A stretch of 64,000 nucleotides of DNA from NCBI GenBank assembly GCA_032209605.1, contig JASFXZ010000028.1, forward strand, positions 4,226,941 to 4,290,940. Reading direction: 5' to 3'. Under the pieces are notes generated by a model. The model saw only the letters and a list, made by a program, of their open reading frames with translations. It did no database searches and was not told where the DNA came from. Origin of the DNA: Mactromeris polynyma (taxonomy: Eukaryota > Mollusca > Bivalvia > Venerida > Mactridae). Of the stretch, positions 51,801 to 59,171 are shown in pieces (the stretch's first letter is position 1; every line of letters starts with the position of its first letter). A program made the position numbers and the translations under genes.

Positions 51801-54800
51801 TCTCATACTGTTACATAGGCGCGAACACGACTCATACTGTAACATAGGCGCGAACACGTCTCATACTGTAACATAGGCGCGAACACGACTCATACTGTAA
51901 CATAGGCGCGAACACGTCTCATACTGTAACATAGGCGCGAACACGTCTCATACTGTAACATAGGCGCGAACACGTCTCATACTGTAACATAGGCGCGAAC
52001 ACGTCTCATACTGTAACATAGGCGCGAATATGTCTATGGTTGAAGGCGCAATATTTGCTTATAAATAAAAGAAGCCATGTTAAGCTTTCATTGTAGCGGG
52101 TCCGTGGTCCAGTGGTAACGTACTGAACTAGTAATCCAGGGGTCGCAGGTTCGATCCCCCGCTCCGCCACTCCAACAGTCTTTCGGATAGAGACAAAAAC
52201 CGATATCCCGTGTACGATGCTTTACATCGGGCACGTAAAAGAAAAAAAATTGACCAAGCATGGTCGCCATATTGTATACTTGTAAGCGCAGTAGTTGGTT
52301 AATTTTATAGGAAATGCGTACTAATACCAATCATGTTGAACATAAAAATTTCTCAATTTTATGAGAACATTCGGCAGTGAATAAGTGCCCTGTACTGTGT
52401 TAATCACTTATACACAGTGATCTCCCTTTACGGAGAACAGACGTCTGCTACCATAAAAAGTTTAAACTGGTACCTCACTCGGTTCTGTTCTCAGTTGGGG
52501 CAAAAAGTGCTAACTGTCAGTACATAGTGACGTCACATGTGACGTTTTCTGGAAATGACGTCACTGAAATGCGTTTAATGTACAGTCTGGGGAGATATTA
52601 AACCACAGTGGGAGTTTGATGGTACGGTATAAATATATACTGACATACTTTTGCCGTTGTTTTACACAACTCTTCGTATTTCTGTCGAATGTTCGTGAAT
52701 TTCGATGTATCGTTTGCTTGGAAACGTACAAATTCTGTGTTCTCATTTTGATCGCCTCTAGAATTCAAATATTCCAGATCACGTGACACACCTTTGTCGT
52801 CTGGGTCTACAATGAAACGTGATCTGTTGAAATATAGTCATAACCATATTGATATCAGCATGTGAATTTCTTATAAGTTCCTTTGATCTTAAGTTGCACA
52901 CCGAGACTGGAAGAAATGTGTGTACGCGTTTTTTTTACGTAAATAAACGTGAGATGTGCTTCGTTTAGAAATCAAAACGCGAAAAGGCGAAGCAACTCTC
53001 GTAAAGACTTAAGTATGTTCGCGTGGAGTTTATCTGGGGTTGCCAAATATTTGCAATTTGTAAATTTATTTTTTAAAGATGTTTCTGGCTCAGCTGAACC
53101 TAAAATTGTTAATGGGCTTCATCCAGTATTGTTGTTACATAGTCTAAAACATCATTAATAAGAACCACCATTACCATGTATATCCGTTTAAAACAATCTT
53201 TTTAATCATATTAGTAACAGACAAAACTAGTAAAAAAACACCCGCTTTTTAAAAGAAATTATGATAATACAAACGTCTTTTTTCGACAAATACAGAGACA
53301 TACATTATTTATAAATGTATTCTGTGATGATGTATATTTATTGAAATTTTAACTAGATAAAGTATATTTTTCATGATTGTTTAGATAAACAAATGAACAA
53401 AAAATGAGCATCATATAGCTTTAAATGCATGGATTGTGAATATCTCACCCATGATTGACATCCTCGTCAGCACTTCCCGGGCTTTTGTTGACATACCAAA
53501 CTGTAACATAATTATATATAAAACTATTTAACTAACATTTCTAGAAAGTGTAGAGTAACCGTAATGTGCATTCTACAACATTGTCAAATCTCTGTCATGG
53601 AGATAAACATATGAACCAACCATACTTTATGGTTAAACTGAATCTTACAGTTCAATTTCTTCAGGGCAACGTCTTTGGAAACCACATGTTGGCTGTTGTT
53701 GAGAGATTGTTGTTATAGATAGATTACATTGATAGCAAGTTCTTACAACAGGAACATATATAATGTTGTTGAAGAGAGGTTGTAAAAAAGGTTTTCTGAA
53801 GAGAGATTGTTGAAGAGAGGTTGTTGAAGAGAGGTTTCTGAAGAGAGGTTGTTGAAGAGAGGTTGTTAAAGAGATGTTGTTGAAGAGAGGTTGTTGAAGA
53901 GAGTTTGTTGAAGAGAGGATGTTGAAGAGAGGTTGTTGAAGAGAGGTTGTTGAAGAGAGGTTGTTGAAGAGAGTTTGTTGAAGAGAGGTTGTTGAAGAGA
54001 GGTTGTTGAAGAGAGTTTTTTGAAGAGAGGTTGTTGAAGAGAGGTTGTAAAAAAGGTTTTCTGAAGAGAGATTGTTGAAGAGAGGTTTCTGAAGAGAGGT
54101 TGTTGAAGAGAGGTTGTTAAAGAGATGTTGTTGAAGAGAGGTTGTTGAAGAGAGTTTGTTGATGAGAGGATGTTGAAGAGAGGTTGTTGAAGAGAGGTTG
54201 TTGAAGAGAGGTTGTTGAAGAGAGTTTGTTGAAGAGAGGTTGTTGAAGAGAGGCTGTTGAAGAGAGTTTGTTGAAGAGAGGATGTTGAAGAGAGGTGGTA
54301 AAAAAGGTTTTATGAAGAGAGATTGTTGAAGAGAGGTTGTTGAAGAGAGGTTTCTGAAGAGAGGTTGTTGAAGAGAGGTTGTTAAAGAGATGTTGTTGAA
54401 GAGAGGTTGTTGAAGAGAGTTTGTTGAAGAGAGGATGTTGAAGAGAGGTTGTTGAAGAGAGGTTGTTGAAGAGAGGTTGTTGAAGAGAGTTTGTTGAAGA
54501 GAGGTTGTTAAAGAGATGTTGTTGAAGAGAGGTTGTTAAAGAGAGTTTGTTGAAGAGAGGTTGTTGAAGAGAGGTTGTTAAAGAGATGTTGTTGAAGAGA
54601 GGTTGTTGAAGAGAGTTTGTTGAAGAGAGGATGTTGAAGAGAGAGTAAAACCTCACTTAAAGACCTCCTCAATAATAAGACCACCTAAAAATTAAGAACA
54701 CAATTTTCATGTGCATTTTCACTGTTTTGCTCTTTATTCAACCTCAATATTAAGACCACCTCAATAGTAAGACCAGTTTCAAGAGTCCCAAGGGTGGTCT

Positions 54801-57800
54801 TATTATTGAGGTTTTACTGTACTATTTGAGAAAAAATGTTTCAAGATTTATTTTCAACTCGTAACCTTAATATGACATTCGTCAGTTTATTGTAGGTTTG
54901 ATAAATCAGTAGGTGCTTTATGTCAACATTTTTGGAACCTATCACACTAGTAAAACGATGTTTATGTCAAGCAAATTGAAATTATAACTTTTCACAATTG
55001 CTTCATATCATGCAAAATAATTCCGTAGTGGACAAAATAATACATCAATTGTTCCAAATTAAAATGACGCACCTCATGATAACTCATACCAAGTCTTCGA
55101 TATAAAATCGATTCTTTAAATGTGACGTCATTAAACGTATCCAATCGATTCAACAGATATTCAAACCACGTGATCGCTTCATATGTCATCCCAGCATCCC
55201 TTGCGGCATTGGCGATGACAAATATCTGGTCAGCTGTCAGAGGTCTTTCTGTTACGTTTCCAAGGTTACCGTTAATCACTTGATCTAGATCAAGGTCATA
55301 TACCATCCATACGTTTATTATCGTTTTGGCAGCATATTTAAGATCGCCCTCTGCTGGCCACGTTGATCCTTCGCGTCTTTTCACGACTTTTATCACTGAA
55401 AAGGTCAATGAATAGAAATTACCTTCTTAGCGTATGTCAATTTCATGCGTGTCTCTGCTTTTAGTGCGGGGGCTTGTGGGTTCGATTCGTACAAAAGATG
55501 CGGAAAATGGTACGGGCAGTTCCCTCACCTGGCACCCAGTATACACCGAGGCACTAGGTCATTCTTACACGGTAGATTCGGCTATTTTATCGGAATATTT
55601 GTGTCAGGATAGCTTGTATAGTCATGCATGGAATTGTGTAATAGAAGCTTGAGGCATCGGTCAATATGAAAATATCAGTTTATACTAATATTGAAAGGTA
55701 GCATATATATTCTGAAAGACACGACTTAAATTAAAAGTGACCAATTGGAAAGGAACTTGAATGTATATGGTGGGTGATATCTGGAGATACATACTCCCAG
55801 GAGAGTATCAGTTATATATGGTTTGTTGTTAGCCATAGAGATATCTGGAGATACATACTCCCAGGAGAGTATCAGTTATATATGGTTTGTTGTTAGCCAT
55901 AGAGATGTCTGGAGATACATACTCCCAGGAGAGTATCAGTTATATATGGTTTGTTGTTAGTCATAGAGATATCTGGAGATACATACTCCCAGGAGAGTAT
56001 CAGTTATATATGGTTTGTTGTTAGCCATAGAGATATCTGGAGATACATACTCCCAGGAGAGTATCAGTTATATACGGTTTGTTGTTAGCCATAGAGATAT
56101 CTGGAGATACATACTCCCAGGAGAGTATCAGTTATATACGGTTTGTTGTTAGCCATAGAGATATCTGGAGATACATACTCCCAGGAGAGTATCAGTTATA
56201 TACGGTTTGTTGTTAACCATAGAGATATCTGGAGATACATACTCCCAGGAGAGTATCAGTTATATATGGTTTGTTGTTAGCCATAGAGATATCTGGAGAT
56301 ACATACTCCCAGGAGAGTATCAGTTATATATGGTTTGTTGTTAGCCATAGAGATTTGTAGATCATGTGTTGCTTTTCTGCTGGGTCAGATCATTATATGT
56401 TCATCCTGTTATATGCGACATCAATAAAGTTTCATTTCCTTATATTTAAAATGGTCTCCCTTTATACTGAGTAACGTGCACCGCCAGGGAAATAATTGCT
56501 GCATGGAGTCGCGTGCACCGCCAGGAAAATAATTGCTGCATGGAGTCGAAGCTGTCTGACTAATAAGTAAATGTCATTACTCTTCATTGCAAGATAAATT
56601 TGATTAGGAAACGATTCTTCCTAATGACGCCCTTATTTTTTTTAATTAACGTTTTACTCTGATATCAGTATGATACTAAAATAAATACAAATCATGATAG
56701 GTTCTCTGTCTGGTTTCGTCTTTTTATAAAACGTACTTAACAGAACATTAAACATAACTTAGAAGTTCACGAACCTACATAGAGTTTAAAAATTAAGGGT
56801 AGTTGTAAAAAGGTATTTGTAGTCACTCGACCCATGTGGTGAATTTTAAGTATAATTAATTGAATTAACGATAATTTAAGCATATAAAAAAACTTATTTC
56901 ATTAATGCCACAGAACCTGGGGAAAACAGCGCGTATCATAACCGTGCGACCACATACACGCATCAACAAGAGACAGACACAAATGCGTAAAGACAACTCC
57001 TCAAAACCACAGACACGGACAACGGCTATCCCTTCTTAGCTAGGCCTCAACAAAAAGATAACCAACCCGCGTCAAGGTTACATACGTTATTCGATTGAAC
57101 AGAATTTAGTTTAACGATAAACGTAAGATTTGATTGGTTTATAAAACGCTATCAAGCAAATAGCAAAGACATGTTAGTACGGCTTCGCCGAAAACTTGTG
57201 ACATCTGTCCATGATATTGATTTGAGCATATGGGATTTATAATCGAAATGTGTGAGTATACTATTGAATTTTGCACAGAAAATCGCTCCGAGAGCAAACA
57301 GTCTATTGACTTTCATTCAGAGACGACAGCTGTTACACGAGGCACTTTGTGGTTTATCAGCTCAGCGCATTCATATCCAACTTACCATCGAGTCAAAATA
57401 CAATATATAATTTACAAAATGCAAAATGTCACTGGTATAAAATACATAAACACCGGATCGCTTCCAAGCCTCGGTTTGATAATGATATTAAGAGTTGATT
57501 TATCAATAATGAACCAATGGTATATATGCTTGCCAAAACGACGTGTTTGACATTAAGTTTGAAATATACGAGAGTCTGATGTGTACCCGATCGGACTTCG
57601 TAGCTGACTTTACTACGAAAGACATGAAATGTACATAAGTTTAATCTTTGAAGTTATTACGAACTTTTTGTAATCACACACGATGGCAGCATCTTCCTGG
57701 GTTCTAACCAGTGTTTGTGACAACGTCATGAAGACATAGGAAATATCTCACCTACGGATGCATTCGAACATACAACCCCCGAGGTCAGGTGTTCGGTGTA

Positions 57801-59171
57801 TCTACCCAGATACCACTTTGCTTCCAAATAGTTCTCAGTTTGTATACATGTGACCTTGTAAACTATCAATTAGTAACGTAACCTTACCATCCTCTCCAGT
57901 CAGTATTGGGCAGTCTTCCACTTCCTCATCACACGATACATTTTTAGCAAACTGGTTCCATTCTTCGACTGCCCGATAAAGATGGTAGAACACCGACAGT
58001 GGGTTGTCTGGGCGACTGGTATCCTGGGACGCATTGTTCGCCTCGTCGACGTAATCTAAAAATCTGAAAGATTACACTATTACATAGAATCCAAGATCGT
58101 GATATATGAATATAACCGCTGACCCTGTCGTTATTATAGTACTGTGGAACACACTTATAACGTACTCGGTTATAACGAATAATCGGATAGTACGTAGTAA
58201 TTTTTATTCCCGACCAAGCTCTTCTATATTTCATTGTATAACTACATGGTTATAACGAATTTGGATAAAGCGTAATTTTGGATATAACATTTGCGGGTCC
58301 CAAAAGGCATATTTTAACGCAAATAACTCGGTTATAACATTATTCACAAATACAATACTTGTTCTGTATCATTACACACAAACACACACACATCTAGTTC
58401 AGATGTAAACAAGAAACAAGTCAACATCAATGGATGTTAAAATGAAATTTGTTATATCCATACAATCATAACGAAATTTCGCAAAGATTGGATATAACGA
58501 AGTAAATATCTAAGTTCCCAGAAATTCGTCATAAGTATGCACCAATGTACATAGAATCGTGTTCAAACAATGAATACAACCACTACTGGTTAATTCTGCG
58601 GAAATGTAATATTGACACAATTTTGAGAGTCCGAACTGACCGCGACAATGACAAGCCCGCATCATTCGTTATTCCTTTGTTCCCACAAAACTTACATATA
58701 TAAACGTTGTGGCCAAAAGAATCGCGGTTTCATGATTTGAATAAAAAAGTAACCAATTTCTCCAAGTAATGTTTAAATCTTATTAGAGATCGGACGCTCA
58801 TCCAGGAGGGACGGTAGATTCGAATGTCGCCTCGGCAACGCTCACCTCTCCTATCACAAGAAGCTACATCGACTGGTTCACATTTAAGCAGTAAGAGCTA
58901 AAATCTTCAATTGCTTAAGTAATGTTGGTGTAAACGATACTTTACAAATAAGTAAACGGTCAGTGAATCACTGTACTTACTTTTGAACGCTAGGATCAAA
59001 CATTACTCCTCGTTTTTCTTGCCTTCCCACATATCCATTTAAACTTTTCAATACTTCTCTTTCTGTTTTAAGAAGTTTCCCTATTTCGAATGATGTCATA
59101 TAAAATTTACACATACAAGATTCGATCCATATACACATTGTGCAAAATATTAAATATTTTGGAATTTTCAT
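27779..59171 (-). CDS. Prolyl 4-hydroxylase alpha subunit-like, 12 exons, predicted pseudoenzyme
   Basis: Exons, in transcript order: 59171-58981, 58063-57888, 55395-55073, 53500-53449, 52806-52649, 50882-50715, 50353-50310, 45587-45464, 40807-40748, 30410-30342, 28888-28792, 27837-27779. All have GT/AG ends, phases match throughout, and they join into 506 codons plus stop. Domains seen: signal peptide 1-21; P4HA N-terminal domain about 22-170; TPR-like peptide-binding region about 170-250 (PLTADQIF, DAGMTYEAITWFEYLLNRLD, MDPDD); double-stranded beta-helix dioxygenase region about 330-506 (RPRIEIIHDVL, GNRLATI, GGALVFPRINVTV, CPVLQGSQW). Known: P4HA forms the catalytic half of the ER collagen prolyl 4-hydroxylase with protein disulfide isomerase. 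Odd: the iron-binding H-x-D is H419-P-F421 with the following segment nearly deleted, the distal His position is Tyr476, and the 2-oxoglutarate Lys position is Gln486. Cys479 and Cys504 keep the family's 25-residue spacing. Inferred: a folded but catalytically dead or altered paralogue; alternative exons hidden in the introns cannot be excluded. Confidence 0.9.
28792..28888 (-). CDS. P4HA-like exon 11
   Basis: Acceptor ttatctacccacag, donor GGG|gtatgc (phase 1). Encodes GSAAIWWNLRRDGKPSLRSA then YHHCPVLQGSQW. In active enzymes the position three residues before the Cys-Pro-Val is the distal iron His; here it is Tyr476, with His477 and His478 shifted. The Lys that binds 2-oxoglutarate is Gln486. 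Confidence 0.92.
29243..30205. repeat. 17-bp minisatellite in P4HA-like intron 10
   Basis: Units of CATCTCCCTCTCTTAAA with variants CACCTCC, CATTCTC and TACCTC. A roughly 253-bp block (marker CCATCGC at 29751 and 30004) is duplicated as a higher-order unit. The minus (transcribed) strand is purine-rich. Confidence 0.9.
30342..30410 (-). CDS. P4HA-like exon 10
   Basis: Acceptor taaacttcag, donor AAG|gttagt, both phase 0. Encodes LTDIKYGGALVFPRINVTVP then LPK, matching the conserved D-V-x-x-G-G-x-T-V-F-P core strand. Confidence 0.93.
30759..31516. repeat. 38-bp minisatellite in intron 9, about 20 copies
   Basis: Nearly identical units containing CAGCCAACATTGTGTGTCTC then ACAGAGGGTGTTGCTATA. 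Because 38 is not a multiple of three and no stop occurs, all three + frames stay open for about 250 codons; these are not genes. Confidence 0.95.
31517..32332. other. Intron 9 unique segment
   Basis: Non-coding. A single unit resembling the 22-bp array lies at about 31590-31611 (CTACGCGCGCACGTAAAACC). Confidence 0.5.
32333..32755. repeat. 22-bp minisatellite in intron 9, about 19 copies
   Basis: Units of CTATGTACGCACGTAAAACC + AA or TA with several substitutions. CpG-containing ACGCACGT occurs in most units. Confidence 0.9.
32756..33712. other. Intron 9 unique segment
   Basis: No exon with P4HA similarity and no other gene was recognised. Confidence 0.5.
33713..38333. repeat. 45-bp minisatellite in intron 9, about 102 copies, with higher-order structure
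   Basis: Units contain ACAATGCCTCTCCACACAGA then TACCAGAGAACGCCACGTTCA or variants. Variant markers recur at a fixed distance: the ATATACGACATAACGTCACG pair at about 35577 reappears at about 36297 (720 bp, 16 units). The right third (37363-38090) is a more uniform CCCCACC-type subfamily. A 45-bp period keeps frames open on both strands for up to 1171 codons, which is an artefact. The unit at 37134-37150 and that at 37549 show small indels that shift frame. Confidence 0.95.
38334..38789. other. Intron 9 unique segment
   Basis: Non-coding; AGTAGTAG/CAGCAG-like short repeats near 38615-38700. Confidence 0.45.
38790..39107. mobile_element. Hairpin MITE-like element, about 318 bp
   Basis: The ends TATGGTGGCATATTTCTGCC and the inverse GGCAGAAATATGCCACCATA are perfect inverses. 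The interior repeats AACTAGATAA and TTAATTAA motifs in both orientations. No coding capacity; target duplication unclear. Confidence 0.75.
39108..40747. other. Intron 9, remaining segment
   Basis: Contains a threefold 27-bp imperfect repeat at about 40122-40200 (CAGACAGCGGTCGGCTACA or close variants). No exon seen. Confidence 0.5.
40748..40807 (-). CDS. P4HA-like exon 9
   Basis: Acceptor ttgtctatttcag, donor CAG|gtattg, both phase 0. Encodes PVGQYPHPFAGNRLATIFMQ. The G-Q-Y-x-P-H and G-N-R-x-A-T anchors of the family are present, but the Asp two residues after the His is Phe421 and only Ala separates it from G-N-R, where active enzymes have a longer loop. Confidence 0.9.
40865..42489. repeat. 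23-bp minisatellite in intron 8, about 70 copies
   Basis: Units contain ACAACAAACATACATTCATA + CAT. Three units span 69 bp, so + frames remain open (487 codons from 41125); these are artefacts. Confidence 0.95.
42489..42622. repeat. Dispersed repeat, related to 14187-14310
   Basis: Begins CTGTATAACATTGATTTTGA directly where the 23-bp array stops. The following part, 42640-42715, is the inverse of 61195-61255 (shared AGATATTTCTTGTTAT-type sequence). Confidence 0.65.
43094..43317. mobile_element. mariner-like MITE, 224 bp
   Basis: Ends CAGGGTGTCAACAAGTTTGT and ACAAACATTTTTAACACCCTG are imperfect inverses (both also share the adjacent TTCACAAA/TTTGTGAA). TA flanks both ends (43092-43093, 43318-43319). 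No transposase. Confidence 0.85.
43320..44167. other. Intron 8 unique segment
   Basis: No gene or array recognised. Confidence 0.45.
44168..44246 (-). mobile_element. tRNA-derived SINE head (copy 2)
   Basis: On the minus strand the A box TGGTGTAGTGTTAGC and B box GGTTCGAATCCC are at tRNA spacing. A 7-base loop CTGGCAG sits on a CGGA/TCCG stem (anticodon would be GGC). The 5' sequence does not pair with the 3' GGCGCCA, so it cannot form an acceptor stem. Related to 5818-5894. Confidence 0.65.
44305..45343. repeat. 39/41-bp minisatellite in intron 8, about 26 copies
   Basis: Units contain AAACTAGGTGTCTGCACAGA then TCCACGTCGCGCTATCCAG. Outer units are 39 bp; a central run (about 44660-45070) and a late copy carry an extra CA (CTGCACACAGATCC), giving 41 bp. 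Frames translating as KLGVCTDPRRAIQ are artefacts. Confidence 0.95.
45464..45587 (-). CDS. P4HA-like exon 8
   Basis: Acceptor ctgatattttag, donor GAG|gtaagc. Completes Ser371 then KWMCEYSHRCPLVRKLTRRL and ARMTGFEMYQQNRVTSSQCY, E. The S-x-W ... P-x-V-x-x-L-x-x-R-x-x-x-x-T-G pattern matches the family just before the catalytic core. Confidence 0.92.
45588..45930. other. Intron 7 unique segment
   Basis: No exon or motif recognised between exon 8 and the 25-bp array. Confidence 0.5.
45931..50272. repeat. 25-bp minisatellite in intron 7, about 173 copies
   Basis: Units contain AGTACTATAGAGTGTACTGG + AGTGA. Composition is zoned: GCACAGG/AAATACTAAAG types at about 46100-46640, TATATAGTGTACTGG types at about 46700-47220, AAGTTCTATAAAGTG alternating dimers at about 47300-49100, and GTGCTTGAGTGGAGTAC dimers at about 49850-50260. 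Confidence 0.95.
50310..50353 (-). CDS. P4HA-like exon 7 (44-bp micro-exon)
   Basis: Acceptor ttgtttaattcag, donor CAG|gtaata (phase 2). Encodes FPNPKIVTDQGKMI plus two bases of Ser371, joining exon 6 and exon 8 in frame. It is shorter than the equivalent family segment. Lies 38 bp from the 25-bp array. Confidence 0.8.
50715..50882 (-). CDS. P4HA-like exon 6
   Basis: Acceptor cattctcctacag, donor TTC|gtaagt, both phase 0. Encodes GELHYNRNLSCLLVPLQN ... KVELISKRPRIEIIHDVLSS ... DDIISYADQF. The K-P-R-I-x-x-x-H-D-V-x-S motif begins the dioxygenase region. Confidence 0.93.
50908..52030. repeat. 29-bp minisatellite in intron 5, about 39 copies
   Basis: Units contain CATACTGTAACATAGGCGCG + AACACGTCT. 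The array starts about 25 bp from the exon 6 acceptor. On the transcribed strand each unit carries CCTATGTTACAG, an AG preceded by a short pyrimidine-containing stretch. Confidence 0.95.
52098..52262 (+). mobile_element. tRNA-derived SINE
   Basis: The tRNA head has an A box (TGGTCCAGTGGTAACG), an anticodon-like loop CTAGTAA (AGT, Thr-like) and a B box GGTTCGATCCC; acceptor strands GCGGGTC and GCTCCGC pair except at one position. It is followed by a non-tRNA body (AGTCTTTCGGATAGAGAC, CCGATATCCCGTGTACGATG) typical of conserved central domains in invertebrate SINEs, then an A-rich stretch (about 52239-52249). Confidence 0.75.
52495..52566 (+). mobile_element. MITE, GCGCTGC-ended family, partial copy
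   Basis: Shares GGGGCAAA, CTAACTGTCAGTACATAGTG-type sequence and TGACGTCACATGTGACGT with 25945-26181. Both termini are missing. Two TGACGTCA octamers. Confidence 0.65.
52649..52806 (-). CDS. P4HA-like exon 5
   Basis: Acceptor cgtttcattgtag, donor AAA|gtatgt (phase 0). Completes Asp248 then PDDKGVSRDLEYLNSRGDQN ... RQKYEELCKTTAK. An upstream AG (first base 52823) would put TAG in frame, so the inner acceptor was chosen. The L-x-M-D-P ... R-Q-K-Y-E-x-L-C pattern matches the family. Confidence 0.9.
53449..53500 (-). CDS. P4HA-like exon 4 (52-bp micro-exon)
   Basis: Acceptor aattatgttacag, donor TGG|gtgaga (phase 1). Encodes FGMSTKAREVLTRMSIM, the second helix of the TPR-like repeat. Confidence 0.85.
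53764..54642. repeat. 14-bp minisatellite in intron 3, higher-order
   Basis: Units of GTTGTTGAAGAGAG and variants. A longer block marked by GTAAAAAAGGTTTT recurs at about 53787, 54046 and 54298, giving a higher-order period near 255 bp. Confidence 0.92.
54643..54819 (+). mobile_element. pogo-like MITE (family A), copy 2
   Basis: Matches 20187-20563 at both ends (AGTAAAACCTCACTTAAAGA and ATTGAGGTTTTACTG) but without the internal array. Its left end directly abuts the 14-bp minisatellite and lacks the first C of the terminus. Confidence 0.8.
55073..55395 (-). CDS. P4HA-like exon 3
   Basis: Acceptor attgaccttttcag, donor GAG|gtgcgt (phase 0). Encodes Val123 onward: WPAEGDLKYAAKTIINVWMV, VINGNLGN, RPLTADQIFVIANAARDAGM, TYEAITWFEYLLNRLD, YRRLGMSYHE. 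G-N-L-G and the L-T-A-D ... A-x-x-x-G-x-x-x-x-A-x-x-W pattern are diagnostic of the P4HA N-terminal and TPR-like domains. Confidence 0.95.
55430..55560 (+). mobile_element. Possible SINE fragment
   Basis: Contains a B-box-like GGGTTCGATTC followed by CCTCACCTGGCACCCAGTAT. No convincing A box. Weak call. Confidence 0.3.
55778..56354. repeat. 64-bp minisatellite in intron 2, 9 copies
   Basis: Nearly identical units containing ATATCTGGAGATACATACTC, CCAGGAGAGTATCAG and TTTGTTGTTAGCCATAGAG. ATACTCCCAGGAGAGTAT within each unit is a near-palindrome. Confidence 0.95.
56473..56548. repeat. Two-copy 37-bp tandem duplication
   Basis: Two copies of GTGCACCGCCAGG(G/A)AAATAA followed by TTGCTGCATGGAGTCG. 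Confidence 0.85.
56549..57887. other. Intron 2 remaining segment
   Basis: Contains the second copy (about 57050-57195) of the dispersed family also at 12405-12560. A 106-codon + frame at 57230-57550 has no recognisable content. Confidence 0.5.
57888..58063 (-). CDS. P4HA-like exon 2
   Basis: Acceptor gtgtaatctttcag, donor ATG|gtaagg (phase 1). Encodes KFLDYVDEANNASQDTSRPD then NPLSVFYHLYRAVEEW, VSCDEEVEDCPILTGED. The N-P-x-x-x-F-x-x-x-x-R-x-x-x-x-W pattern is typical of the P4HA N-terminal domain. Confidence 0.93.
58141..58505. mobile_element. Possible pogo/Tigger-like remnant in intron 1
   Basis: GGTTATAACGAA-type motifs recur in direct and inverted form (near 58169, 58248, 58330, 58490), as in degraded pogo/Tigger elements. 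Termini could not be fixed. Confidence 0.35.
58506..58980. other. Intron 1 remaining segment
   Basis: Nothing recognised. Confidence 0.45.
58981..59171 (-). CDS. P4HA-like exon 1 with signal peptide
   Basis: ATG at 59171-59169; donor AAA|gtaagt (phase 2). MKIPKYLIFCTMCIWIESCM gives a signal peptide to about Cys21, then FYMTSFEIGKLLKTEREVLK and SLNGYVGRQEKRGVM, matching the coiled-coil dimerisation start of P4HA. The frame is open upstream to a TTG but ATG is preferred. Confidence 0.93.

Noticed and set aside
44305..52030. Possible CRISPR-like arrays
   Set aside because: The 39-bp, 25-bp and 29-bp arrays are contiguous head-to-tail units with no unique spacers, in a eukaryotic intron.
52098..52172. 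Functional tRNA-Thr (AGT) gene
   Set aside because: The fold is nearly complete, but stem mismatches and a downstream SINE body point to a SINE head.
52807..52823. Alternative upstream acceptor for P4HA-like exon 5
   Set aside because: Starting the exon at 52823 gives an in-frame TAG with exon 4's phase; the acceptor at 52806 keeps the frame and the M-D-P motif.
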